Of a DNA stretch of 64,000 nt, positions 1 through 10,220 are shown piece by piece. The DNA comes from Rubrivivax gelatinosus (lineage in GTDB: Bacteria; Pseudomonadota; Gammaproteobacteria; Burkholderiales; Burkholderiaceae_C). Each line of letters starts with the position of its first letter. Position 1 is the first letter of the stretch. Both the position numbers and the translations under genes were made by a program. The notes under the pieces are model-generated. The model made no database searches, was not told the origin of the DNA, and saw only the letters and a list, made by a program, of their open reading frames with translations. Location: NCBI RefSeq assembly GCF_004340905.1, contig NZ_SLXD01000012.1, forward strand, positions 142,492 through 206,491, written 5' to 3'.

Positions 1-460
1 GCTGCTCCAGCTCGGCCGGCGAGAGCTTGAAGACGCCGTGTGGATGCCCGGCGGCCGCCCAGATGAGGTCGAAGCGGAACAGCTCGCGGTCGATCAGCGT
101 GAACGCCGGCGTCGTGTGCGCCAGCGGCGAGACGCCGCCGATCGAGAAGCCGGTGCGCGCCTTGACGAAGTCGGCGTCGGCGCGGCCCAGCGCGCCGGCG
201 ATCGCCGCGACCCGCTTCTCGCAGACGCGCCGGTCGCCCGAGGTGACGACCAGCACCGCGCTGTCGTCGGCCTTGCGGCGGAAGATGACGCTCTTGGCGA
301 TCTGGCCGACCTCGACGCCGAGCGCCGCGGCGGCCTCGGCCGAGGTGCGAGCCGGCGTGTCCAGCCACAGCGGCGGGTGCGGGTGGCCACGTTCGGCCAG
401 GGCGCGCGTGACGCGCTGGAAACCTTCGGGACGGTCGAGCAGGGAATCGATGGCGTTCAT
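1..460 (-). CDS. YbaK/EbsC-family aminoacyl-tRNA deacylase, 3' end cut by window
   Basis: The first 153 codons of a YbaK/EbsC-type protein are present; the C-terminus lies beyond base 1. Members hydrolyse mischarged tRNA, typically Cys-tRNA(Pro) or Ala-tRNA(Pro), in the cytoplasm. Visible family marks are the GQIAKSVIFR stretch with the conserved lysine (about residues 52-61), GFSIGGVSPLAH (about 104-115) and AAGHPHGVFKLSP near the cut end. The ATG at 460 lies 3 bases beyond the liuE stop, so it is probably the last gene of the liu operon, though it has no obvious role in leucine degradation. The exact tRNA substrate cannot be told from this part. Confidence 0.85.
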   Translation of the reverse strand, partial: MNAIDSLLDRPEGFQRVTRALAERGHPHPPLWLDTPARTSAEAAAALGVEVGQIAKSVIFRRKADDSAVLVVTSGDRRVCEKRVAAIAGALGRADADFVKARTGFSIGGVSPLAHTTPAFTLIDRELFRFDLIWAAAGHPHGVFKLSPAELEQ

Positions 461-463
461 GGT

Positions 464-1378
464 TCAGGAAGAGACGGCGACACGCCGCGCCAGCAGCGCG
501 CGCGCGGCGCGCGAGGCCGTGGGCCGGCCGACGACGCCCGAGATGTAGGCGCCGGCGTCGACCAGTCGGTCCAGGTCCAGCCCGGTGTCGATGCCCAGGC
601 CGTGCAGCAGGTAGACCACGTCCTCAGTGGCGACGTTGCCGGTCGCGCCCTTGGCATAGGGGCAGCCGCCGAGGCCGGCGATGCTGGTGTCGAAGACGTG
701 CACGCCCAGGTCCAGGCAGGCCAGGATGTTGGCCAGCGCCTGGCCGTAGGTGTCGTGGAAGTGGCCGCTGACCTCGGCCAGCGGGTAGTGCTTCAGCGCG
801 CGCTCCAGCGCACGCTGCGCCGCCAGCGGCGTGCCGACGCCGATCGTGTCGGCGATGCCGACGTGGTCGACACCGATGGCCTTCAGGCCAACGACGACAC
901 GCTCGACCTCGTCGGGCGTGACCTCGCCCTGGTAGGGGCAGCCGAGCGCGCAGGACACGGCGCCGCGCACCTTCAGGCCGGCGGCGTGCGCCGCCTCGAC
1001 GACCGGCGCGAAACGCTCCAGGCTCTCGGCGATCGAGCAGTTGATGTTGCGCCGGCTGAAGGCCTCGCTGGCGGCGCCGAAGACGACGACCTCGTCGGGG
1101 CGCGTGGCCAGCGCCACTTCCAGGCCCTTCAGGTTGGGCGTCAGCACCGAGTAGCGCACGCCGGCGCGGCGTTCGATGCCGGCCATGACCTGCGCCGCGT
1201 CGGCCATCTGCGGCACCCATTTCGGGCTGACGAAGCTGGTGACCTCGATCTCGCGGCAGCCGGCGTCCTGCAGCCGGCGCACGAGCTCGATCTTCTCGGC
1301 GGCGCCGACCGGCGCGGCCTCGTTCTGCAGGCCGTCGCGCGGGCCGACCTCGACCAGGGTGACACGGTCCGGTTTCAT
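464..1378 (-). CDS. liuE: Hydroxymethylglutaryl-CoA lyase
   Basis: The 304-residue protein has the usual length of bacterial HMG-CoA lyase, which splits HMG-CoA into acetyl-CoA and acetoacetate, the last step of leucine degradation. The N-terminal RDGLQNE motif (residues 14-20) carries the metal-binding and catalytic Arg-Asp pair. The signature GLGGCPYAKGATGN starts near residue 235 and contains the conserved catalytic-loop cysteine (Cys239). It follows liuD by 58 bases on the same strand and precedes the YbaK-like gene by 3 bases. Family assignment is firm; the gene name follows the liu nomenclature (mvaB/hmgL are synonyms). Confidence 0.95.
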   Translation of the reverse strand: MKPDRVTLVEVGPRDGLQNEAAPVGAAEKIELVRRLQDAGCREIEVTSFVSPKWVPQMADAAQVMAGIERRAGVRYSVLTPNLKGLEVALATRPDEVVVFGAASEAFSRRNINCSIAESLERFAPVVEAAHAAGLKVRGAVSCALGCPYQGEVTPDEVERVVVGLKAIGVDHVGIADTIGVGTPLAAQRALERALKHYPLAEVSGHFHDTYGQALANILACLDLGVHVFDTSIAGLGGCPYAKGATGNVATEDVVYLLHGLGIDTGLDLDRLVDAGAYISGVVGRPTASRAARALLARRVAVSS

Positions 1379-1436
1379 CGCCGGGCACTATAGCGAGCAC
1401 CGGATCGCCAGGCCGGCAGCCGGGTCCGCGCCCGGT

Positions 1437-3443
<2,007 letters not shown>

Positions 3444-3469
3444 CGGCTCTCTCTCGGCTGCGAGCGGGT

Positions 3470-4066
3470 TCAGGACGGGCGTGGCCGCCAGCGCGCCAGC
3501 AGCCCCTTGAGGAAGCGCCAGAGCACGACGACGACGACGATGCACACGACGGTGGCCAGCGCGACGGCGACGATCGCCGCCACCGGGTGCTGCCAGGCCA
3601 GCCACAGCAGCGCCGGCACCATCGCGTCGCCGGCCAGCGACAGCGCGACGTTGCTGAAGGGCTCGGGCGAGGTGTTGGCCGCGGCGCGCACGCTGGCCTT
3701 GGCGGCGTGCGCGCTGGCCGCCAGCCCGCCACCCAGCAGCGCCGCGAGCAGCGTCCAGGTCGCCGAGTCGGCACCGATCGCCGCCGCGGCCAGCGCCGCG
3801 CCGGCGGGGATGCGCAGCAGCGTCTGCACGCCGTCCCAGACGGTGTCGACGGCGGGGATCTTGTCGGCCAGGAACTCGACCGCGCTCATCAGGCCGCTGG
3901 CGCCCAGCACCAGCGGCTGCTGCAGGATCTGCAGCCCCGGCGGCAGTTCGACCCAGCCGAGGAAACCGACGGCGCCGGTGATGAACAGCACCGCGTACAG
4001 GCGCAGCCCGCTGGCCCAGCCGAGTGCGGCGGCCAGCGCGACGAGCTGCGTCGTGTCCAGGTTCAT
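3470..4066 (-). CDS. DUF4126 family membrane protein inside the liu operon
   Basis: The 198-residue protein is very hydrophobic, with about five or six likely membrane segments, an early GWASGLRLYAVLF stretch and a basic tail (RWRPRPS). It matches the DUF4126 family, which has no known function. Its ATG overlaps the liuC stop by 4 bases (ATGA), and liuD begins 26 bases after its end, so it is translated as part of the leucine operon. A role in moving a substrate, product or ion of the pathway across the inner membrane is possible but is only inference from position. Confidence 0.85.
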   Translation of the reverse strand: MNLDTTQLVALAAALGWASGLRLYAVLFITGAVGFLGWVELPPGLQILQQPLVLGASGLMSAVEFLADKIPAVDTVWDGVQTLLRIPAGAALAAAAIGADSATWTLLAALLGGGLAASAHAAKASVRAAANTSPEPFSNVALSLAGDAMVPALLWLAWQHPVAAIVAVALATVVCIVVVVVLWRFLKGLLARWRPRPS

Positions 4067-4842
4067 CGCCAGGCCGGATCGCGTTTGCCGAGGAAGGCCG
4101 AGACGCCTTCGCGGCCTTCCGAGCCGGCACGCGCGTCGGCGATGCGGCGCGCGGTGTCGGCGCGCAGCGCGGCGTCGATCTCGCGGCCGGCCAGGTCCTG
4201 CACCAGGCGTTTGCAGGCGCGCACGGCCTGGGGGCCGTTGGCGGCGATGGTGGTGACGAGTTCGGCGACCTTGGCGTCCAGCGCCTCGGGTGCGACGCAT
4301 TCGTGCACGAAACCCAGCGCCTTCGCTTCGGCGGCGCTGAAACGCTCCGCGGTGACGAAGAAGCGCCGCGCCGCCTGCTCGCCGAGCGCACGCACGACGT
4401 AGGGGCCGATCGTCGCCGGCAGCAGCCCGAGCCGGGCTTCGCTGAGGCAGAACTGCATGCCCTCCGCGGCGACGAGGATGTCGCAGACCGCGGCCAGCCC
4501 GACACCGCCGGCGTAGCAGTCGCCGTGCAGCCGGCCGATCACCGGTACCGGGCAGCGCCAGACGGTCCACAGCATCTCGGCCAGGCGCGCGGCGTCGGCC
4601 TGGTTCTCGTCCCAGGAGTAGCCGGCCATCGCACGCATCCAGCCCAGGTCGGCGCCGGCGCAGAAGGCCTTGCCGCGGCCACCCAGCACGACGACCCGCA
4701 GCGCCTCGTCGGCGGCGAAAGCGGCGAAGGCCGCCGTCAGCTCGGCGACGACGCCGTCGTTGAAGGCGTTGCGCACTTCCGGCCGGTTCAGCCAGACCTC
4801 GGCGACGGCGGCCGAGGGGCGTCGGATCTCCAGCGTGTCCAT
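4063..4842 (-). CDS. liuC: Methylglutaconyl-CoA hydratase (enoyl-CoA hydratase family)
   Basis: The 259-residue crotonase-fold protein has the oxyanion-hole segments GRGKAFCAGADLGWM (about residues 54-68) and CYAGGVGLAAVCDI (about 108-121), and the usual family length. In the liu pathway this enzyme adds water to 3-methylglutaconyl-CoA to give HMG-CoA. It starts 8 bases after liuB ends and overlaps the DUF4126 gene by 4 bases. The family is certain; the precise substrate is inferred from its place between the carboxylase subunits. Confidence 0.93.
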   Translation of the reverse strand: MDTLEIRRPSAAVAEVWLNRPEVRNAFNDGVVAELTAAFAAFAADEALRVVVLGGRGKAFCAGADLGWMRAMAGYSWDENQADAARLAEMLWTVWRCPVPVIGRLHGDCYAGGVGLAAVCDILVAAEGMQFCLSEARLGLLPATIGPYVVRALGEQAARRFFVTAERFSAAEAKALGFVHECVAPEALDAKVAELVTTIAANGPQAVRACKRLVQDLAGREIDAALRADTARRIADARAGSEGREGVSAFLGKRDPAWR

Positions 4843-4850
4843 CGCGGCGC

Positions 4851-6461
4851 TCACATGCGGAAGACGCCGAAACGCGGCGTCTCGGGAATCGGCGCGTTGA
4901 GGCTGGCCGACAGCGCCAGCGCGAGCACCCGCCGCGTGTCGGCCGGGTCGATGATGCCGTCGTCCCAGAGCCGGGCGCTGGCGTAGTACGGATGCGCCTG
5001 GCGCGCGAACTGTTCGAGGATCGGCTGCCTGAAGGCCGCCTCGTCCTCGGCCGACCAGGCGCCGCCCTTGGCCTCGATGGCGTCGCGGCGCACGGTGGCC
5101 AGCACGCTGGCGGCCTGCTCGCCACCCATCACGCCGATGCGCGCGTTCGGCCACATCCACAGCAGCCGCGGGCCGTAGGCGCGGCCGCACATGCCGTAGT
5201 TGCCGGCGCCGAAGCTGCCGCCGATGATCACCGTGAACTTGGGTACCGTCGCCGTCGCCACCGCGGTGACCATCTTCGCGCCGTGTTTGGCGATGCCCTC
5301 GGCCTCGGCCTTGCGGCCGACCATGAAGCCGGTGATGTTCTGCAGGAACACGAGCGGCACGCGGCGCTGGCAGCACAGCTCGATGAAATGCGCGCCCTTC
5401 ATCGCGCTCTCGGAGAACAGCACGCCGTTGTTGGCGACGATGCCCACCGGCATGCCCTCCAGGTGCGCGAAGCCGGTGACCAGCGTCGTGCCGTAACGCG
5501 CCTTGAACTCGTCGAACTCCGAGCCGTCGACCAGGCGCGCGATGACCTCGTGCACGTCGAAGGGCTTGCGCGCGTCGGTCGGGATGACGCCGTGCAGCTC
5601 GGCCGGGTCGAACAGCGGCGGCCGCGGCGGCTGCAGGCGCAGCGGGGCGGGCTTCTTCCAGTTGAGCTGGGCGACCACCGCGCGCGCGATCGCCAGCGCG
5701 TGCAGGTCGTTCTCGGCCAGGTGGTCGGCGACGCCCGACAGCCGCGTGTGCACGTCGCCGCCGCCCAGGTCCTCGGCGCTGACGACTTCGCCGGTGGCGG
5801 CCTTCACCAGCGGCGGGCCGCCGAGGAAGATCGTGCCCTGGTGGCGCACGATGATGGTCTCGTCGCTCATCGCCGGCACGTAGGCACCGCCGGCGGTGCA
5901 CGAGCCCATCACGACGGCGATCTGCGGGATGCCCAGCGCCGACATCTGCGCCTGGTTGTAGAAGATGCGGCCGAAGTGATCCCGATCGGGGAAGACCTCG
6001 TCCTGGTTGGGCAGGTTGGCGCCGCCGGAGTCGACGAGGTAGACGCAGGGCAGGCGGTTCTCCTGCGCGATCTCCTGCGCACGCAGGTGCTTCTTCACCG
6101 TGACGGGATAGTAGGTGCCGCCCTTCACGGTGGCGTCGTTGCAGACGACCATGCACTCGACGCCGCTGACGCGGCCGATGCCGGCGATGAGCCCGCCGCC
6201 GGGCGCGGCGCCGTCGTACAGGCCGAGGCCGGCGAGCGCGCCGATCTCCAGGAACGGCGTGTCGGGGTCGAGCAGCATCTCGACGCGCTCGCGCGGCAGC
6301 AGCTTGCCGCGTGCCGCGTGCTTCGCACGCGCGGCCTCGCCGCCGCCCTCGGCGATGCGTGCAAGCTGGGCGTTCAGATCGCCGACGAGCTGGCGCATCG
6401 CCAGCGCGCTGGCCTGGAACTCCTCCGAGCGCGGGTTGAGCTGCGAGTTCAGGACCGGCAC
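4851..6461 (-). CDS. liuB: Methylcrotonyl-CoA carboxylase beta (carboxyltransferase) subunit
   Basis: The 536-residue carboxyltransferase subunit is the typical length for MCC beta. It has both crotonase-like halves, with conserved stretches LVDSGGANLPNQ (about residues 187-198) and GGSFGAGNYGMCGRAYGPR (about 414-432). It transfers the carboxyl group from carboxybiotin on LiuD to methylcrotonyl-CoA. It is the first gene of the operon liuB-liuC-DUF4126-liuD-liuE. The ATG at 6461 lies about 40 bases downstream of a LiuR-type palindrome at 6502-6525, so transcription probably starts in that gap and is controlled by LiuR. Confidence 0.95.
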   Translation of the reverse strand: MPVLNSQLNPRSEEFQASALAMRQLVGDLNAQLARIAEGGGEAARAKHAARGKLLPRERVEMLLDPDTPFLEIGALAGLGLYDGAAPGGGLIAGIGRVSGVECMVVCNDATVKGGTYYPVTVKKHLRAQEIAQENRLPCVYLVDSGGANLPNQDEVFPDRDHFGRIFYNQAQMSALGIPQIAVVMGSCTAGGAYVPAMSDETIIVRHQGTIFLGGPPLVKAATGEVVSAEDLGGGDVHTRLSGVADHLAENDLHALAIARAVVAQLNWKKPAPLRLQPPRPPLFDPAELHGVIPTDARKPFDVHEVIARLVDGSEFDEFKARYGTTLVTGFAHLEGMPVGIVANNGVLFSESAMKGAHFIELCCQRRVPLVFLQNITGFMVGRKAEAEGIAKHGAKMVTAVATATVPKFTVIIGGSFGAGNYGMCGRAYGPRLLWMWPNARIGVMGGEQAASVLATVRRDAIEAKGGAWSAEDEAAFRQPILEQFARQAHPYYASARLWDDGIIDPADTRRVLALALSASLNAPIPETPRFGVFRM

Positions 6462-6501
6462 GGTGTCTCCTGGCAGGGTCGGCCGCCGGCGGGCGCGGCC
6501 G

Positions 6502-6525
6502 ATTGACGTTTACGTTAACGTCAAT
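6502..6525. promoter_or_regulatory. LiuR-type operator upstream of liuB
   Basis: A 24-base inverted repeat with 11 of 12 paired positions matching: ATTGACGT at the left, ACGTCAAT at the right, with the shared core TTGACGTT-N6-AACGTCAA. The same element precedes liuA, liuR and icmF in this window. It sits between divergent genes (liuB on minus, the CbiM-like gene on plus), 41 bases from the liuB start. Confidence 0.88.
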
Positions 6526-6635
6526 TCTGGCAGCGCCCCGCCGCCCCCGCCTCAGGGACGGCCCGGAGACCGGGCGCCGCCGAGGTCGTTCCTCGGGTAA
6601 ACGCACGCGCATGGGGCCGGGCGTAGCATGGGCTC

Positions 6636-7256
6636 ATGTTGTGGTTCGAAGCGTCGCTCGCCGCCGTGGTGATCGCCGTGGCACTGGCGATGCGGCCCTG
6701 GCGCGGTGTCGGGCCTCAAGGGCCGCCCTGGCCCTGGCTGGCCTGGGCCGCCACCCTGCCGCTGATGTGGGGCGCCGACCGCTTCGCCGACAGCGCGGTC
6801 GCACAGCCGCTGTCCGGCGCCTGCCTGCTGATGCTGATGATGGGCTGGCCGCTGGCGGTGCTGGCGCTGGTGCCGGTCGCGCTGGTGACGATGTTCGCCG
6901 GCGGCCTGACACCCGAGGCCGGCCTCGAACGTTTCGTCTGGCTGGGCCTGGTGCCGGCGACGATGGCGGTCGTGCTCGGTGCCGCGGTGCGGCGCTGGCT
7001 GCCCAAGCACCTGTTCGTCTACATCCTGGGCCGCGGCTTCTTCGTCACCGCGGCCGCCGGCGCCCTGGCCGGTGCGCTGGCCGCAGCGCTGCACCCGCCG
7101 CCGAGCGGCCTGGGTGGCGACGATCTGGTGCTGGCCCGCTGGCTCGCCGCCTGGGGCGACGCCTGGCTGGCCGGCATCCTGGTCGCGATCTTCGTCGCCT
7201 TCCGCCCGCACTGGCTGGCGACCTACACCGACCGGCTCTACCTTCCGAAAGTGTGA
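6636..7256 (+). CDS. CbiM-like (COG3235) integral membrane protein
   Basis: The 206-residue protein is almost entirely hydrophobic, with about six membrane segments and a conserved-looking end (AIFVAFRPHWLATYTDRLYL). This resembles the COG3235 group, often annotated as an energy-coupling-factor permease related to CbiM, whose members have been linked to uptake of cobalt or nickel. No ECF ATPase or T-component gene lies next to it, so a transport role is unproven. It is transcribed away from liuB, and the LiuR operator is about 110 bases upstream. The stop codon lies inside the left arm of an 18-bp inverted repeat. Confidence 0.75.
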   Translation: MLWFEASLAAVVIAVALAMRPWRGVGPQGPPWPWLAWAATLPLMWGADRFADSAVAQPLSGACLLMLMMGWPLAVLALVPVALVTMFAGGLTPEAGLERFVWLGLVPATMAVVLGAAVRRWLPKHLFVYILGRGFFVTAAAGALAGALAAALHPPPSGLGGDDLVLARWLAAWGDAWLAGILVAIFVAFRPHWLATYTDRLYLPKV

Positions 7257-7334
7257 GCCCCGGCCGCCTGGCGGCCCTTTGCAAGGCGCGCAGGGCCAGG
7301 GGCCCTGCTCTTCGCTAGGCGGCCGGGGCTCACA
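7252..7334. repeat. 18-bp inverted repeat with inner hairpin between convergent genes
   Basis: Arms 7252-7269 and 7317-7334 are perfect reverse complements (18 bases, starting TGTGAGCCCCGG). The loop holds a second hairpin built on GGGCCAGGGGCCC. The interior, roughly 7273-7320, matches another intergenic element at 38948-38995, also between convergent genes. It probably acts as a two-way transcription end or mRNA stabiliser; there is no U tract. Confidence 0.85.
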
Positions 7335-7335
7335 G

Positions 7336-8790
7336 TCAATCTCGCCAGAAGGCGGGCATGAACAGCACCAGCACAGTCAGCAGCTCCAGCCGCCCGACGA
7401 GCATCGCGAAAGCGCAGATCCAGGTCTGCAGGTCGCTCAGGCTGCCGTAGTTGACCGCCGGGCCGACCTCGCCGAGGCCGGGGCCGATGTTGTTGACGCA
7501 GGCGATGACGGCGGTGAAGGCCGTCACCGGCTCCAGCCCGGTGGCCAGCAGCGCCATCGTCAGGCCGACCAGCACCGCGCCGTAGGTCATCATGTAGCCG
7601 ATGACGTTCTGCATCGTGCGGTCGCTGATCGCCCGGCCGTTGAGCACGACGGGGTTGACGACGTTGGGATGCACGATGCGCACGAACTCGTGGCGCGCCT
7701 GCTTGAGCAGCAGGATCAGCCGGACCATCTTGATGCCGCCGCCGGTCGAGCCGGCGCAGGTGGCGAAGCAGCCCAGCAGGATCATCCACAACGACGCGAA
7801 CAGCGGCCACTGCGCGTAGTCGTAGGTCGCGTAGCCGGCGGTCGTGGCCACCGAGACGACGTGGAACACCGAGTGGCGCAGCGCCAGCGACAGGCTGTCG
7901 TAGGCGCCGCTGGCCCACAGGTACAGCGCGATGAGCACCGCGCTGCCGAGCACGACGAGGTAGAAGGCGCGCGCTTCGGCGTTGCGCCACAGCGGCGCCG
8001 GCGAACGCTCGCGCCAGACGACGTAGTACATCGTCAGGTTCACGCCCGACAGCATCATGAAGACGATCGCCACGGCCTCGATGTCGCGCGAGTTCCAGTG
8101 GCCGAAGCTGGCGTCGTAGGACGAGAAGCCGCCGAGGCTGACGGTGGAGCCCGTGTGCACGAAGGCGTCGAACCAGCTCATGCCGGCGGCACGGTAGGCC
8201 AGCGCGCAGGCCAGCGACAGCAGCACGTAGACGCCCCAGATCGCACGCGCGGTGTCGGCGATGCGCGGCGTCAGCTTGCTGTCCTTCATCGGGCCGGTGA
8301 CCTCGGCGCGGAACAGCTGCGAGCCGCCGATGCCCAGCATCGGCAGGATGGCCACCGCCAGCACGATGATGCCCAGCCCGCCGACCCAGGTCATCAGGCA
8401 GCGCCAGACGTGCACCGCGCCGGGCATCGCGTCCAGCCCCGAGAAGGCCGTGCCGCCCGAGGCGGTGAGCGCCGAGACGGCCTCGAAGTAGACGTCGGTG
8501 ACCGAAGCCTCGGGCAGCATCAGCGCCAGCGGCAGCGCGCCGAAGGCCGGCAGCACGGTCCAGGTCAGGCCGACGAGCAGGAAGCCGTCACGCGGCTGCA
8601 GGTCGCGTCGGAAGCGCCGCGTCATCAGGCTGGCGGCAGCGCCGATGGCGAAGCTGGTGGCCGCCGCCTTGACCAGCGCGTCGACGACCGGCTCGCCGGC
8701 ATAGACGGCCCAGGCCAGCGGCACCAGCATCAGCAGCGAGAACCCCGCCACCATGCGGCCGATCAGCGCGACGACGGCAAGCGCATCCAT
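7336..8790 (-). CDS. trkH: Trk-type potassium uptake membrane subunit
   Basis: The 484-residue TrkH/KtrB-family channel forms the inner-membrane K+ pore gated by TrkA. The sequence shows the family pattern of repeated membrane-pore-membrane units, with pore glycine stretches such as TASGGTAFSG (about 109-118), STVSLGGFSSYD and CAGSTGGGIKM. It is 8 bases downstream of trkA on the same strand. The ATG at 8790 is chosen because it follows directly on trkA and gives a normal TrkH length. It ends next to a large inverted repeat that probably closes the operon. Confidence 0.95.
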   Translation of the reverse strand: MDALAVVALIGRMVAGFSLLMLVPLAWAVYAGEPVVDALVKAAATSFAIGAAASLMTRRFRRDLQPRDGFLLVGLTWTVLPAFGALPLALMLPEASVTDVYFEAVSALTASGGTAFSGLDAMPGAVHVWRCLMTWVGGLGIIVLAVAILPMLGIGGSQLFRAEVTGPMKDSKLTPRIADTARAIWGVYVLLSLACALAYRAAGMSWFDAFVHTGSTVSLGGFSSYDASFGHWNSRDIEAVAIVFMMLSGVNLTMYYVVWRERSPAPLWRNAEARAFYLVVLGSAVLIALYLWASGAYDSLSLALRHSVFHVVSVATTAGYATYDYAQWPLFASLWMILLGCFATCAGSTGGGIKMVRLILLLKQARHEFVRIVHPNVVNPVVLNGRAISDRTMQNVIGYMMTYGAVLVGLTMALLATGLEPVTAFTAVIACVNNIGPGLGEVGPAVNYGSLSDLQTWICAFAMLVGRLELLTVLVLFMPAFWRD

Positions 8791-8798
8791 CGCCGGGC

Positions 8799-10220
8799 TC
8801 AGAAGAAGAAGGTGGCCGACACCTGGAACAGGCGTTCGACCTCGCGCAGCAGGCGTTTGGTCGGCACGAAGACGATGACGTGGTCGCCGGTCTGCACCAC
8901 CGTGTCGTGGTGGGCGATCAGCACCTCGGCGCGCGCGCGCTGGCGCCGGCCATCGGCGTCCTCCAGCCCGCGCACGATGGCGCCGACCTGGGCACCGGCC
9001 GGCAGCGCGATCTCGTCGATGCGCCGGCCGGCCATGCGGCAGGTCTTGCGGTCGCCGCGCACCACGCCTTCCAGCGCCTCGGCAGCGCCGTGGCGCAGGC
9101 TGTGCACGGCCTCGACGTCGCCGCGGCGCACGTAGGCCAGCAGCTCGCCGATGACGGTCTGCGCCGGCGAGATCGCGATGTCGATCTGCCCGCCCTGAAC
9201 GAGGTCGGCGTAGGCCTGGCGGTTGATCAGCGAGAACACGCGCCGCGCGCCCAGCCGCTTGGCCAGCAGGCAGGCCATGATGTTGTCCTCGTCGTCGTCG
9301 GTCAGCGCGAGGAACAGGTCCATGTCGCGCACGCCTTCGCTTTCGAGCAGATCCTCGTCGGTGACGTCGCCCTCGAGCACCAGCACGGGCGCCGGCAGCT
9401 CGGTGGCCAGGTACTCGCAGCGCGTGCGGCCGCGTTCGATCAGCTTGATGCGGTAGGTGGCCTGCAGCTCGCGCGCCAGCCGCAGCCCGACCTTGCCCCC
9501 GCCACCGATCATCAGCCGGCGCACCGGCTCGACGCGCGGCGCCAGCGCGTGCAGCACGCGGCGGATGTCGGCGGTGGCGGCAAGCACGAAGACCTCGTCG
9601 CCGGGCTCGATGCGCGTGTCGCCGCCCAGCGGGTCGACGACCTTGTCGCCGCGGTAGACGGCGACCACGCGCATCGGCGCGCTGGGCGCCAGTGCGGGGA
9701 TCTCCGACAGGCAGTGCTGCACCAGCGGCGCGCCGGGGCCGGCGCGCACCGCGATCAGGCTCACCAGCCCGTCGGCGAACTCCAGCACCTGCAGCGCCTC
9801 GGGGTACTCGATGAGCTTGCGGATGTAGGCGGTGACGCTCTGCTCCGGGCAGATCACCTGGTTGACCGCGAAGCCGCCGTCGCGGCCCAGCAGCGTGCTG
9901 CCGTCGACGAACTCGGGGCTGCGCAGCCGGGCGATCGTGGTCGGCACGCTGAAGGCGTCGTGCGCGACCTTGCAGGCGACGAGGTTGGTCTCGTCCAGCG
10001 GCGCGCACGAGATCAGCATGTCGGCGTCCTCGATGCCGGCTTCGCGCAGCACGCTGGGCTGGATCCCGTTGCCGACGACGCCACGCAGGTCCAGACGATC
10101 CTGCAGCTCGCGCAGCCGCGCGGGGTCGGTGTCGATGATCGTGATGTCGTTACGCTCCGACAGCAGACTCGCGGCGACGCTTTGCCCGACGCGCCCGGCG
10201 CCGAGGATCAGGATCTTCAT
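8799..10220 (-). CDS. trkA: Trk potassium uptake regulatory subunit
   Basis: The 473-residue protein has two tandem RCK units. Each starts with a Rossmann nucleotide site: ILGAGRVGQSVA (about residues 5-16) and IGGGGKVGLRLA (about 235-246). In the family, NAD(H)/ATP binding here gates the TrkH channel from the cytoplasmic side. The length matches classic double-unit TrkA. Its ATG overlaps the stop of the upstream DUF3482 GTPase gene by 4 bases (ATGA), and trkH follows after 8 bases, which implies one mRNA and translational coupling of all these genes. Confidence 0.96.
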   Translation of the reverse strand: MKILILGAGRVGQSVAASLLSERNDITIIDTDPARLRELQDRLDLRGVVGNGIQPSVLREAGIEDADMLISCAPLDETNLVACKVAHDAFSVPTTIARLRSPEFVDGSTLLGRDGGFAVNQVICPEQSVTAYIRKLIEYPEALQVLEFADGLVSLIAVRAGPGAPLVQHCLSEIPALAPSAPMRVVAVYRGDKVVDPLGGDTRIEPGDEVFVLAATADIRRVLHALAPRVEPVRRLMIGGGGKVGLRLARELQATYRIKLIERGRTRCEYLATELPAPVLVLEGDVTDEDLLESEGVRDMDLFLALTDDDEDNIMACLLAKRLGARRVFSLINRQAYADLVQGGQIDIAISPAQTVIGELLAYVRRGDVEAVHSLRHGAAEALEGVVRGDRKTCRMAGRRIDEIALPAGAQVGAIVRGLEDADGRRQRARAEVLIAHHDTVVQTGDHVIVFVPTKRLLREVERLFQVSATFFF

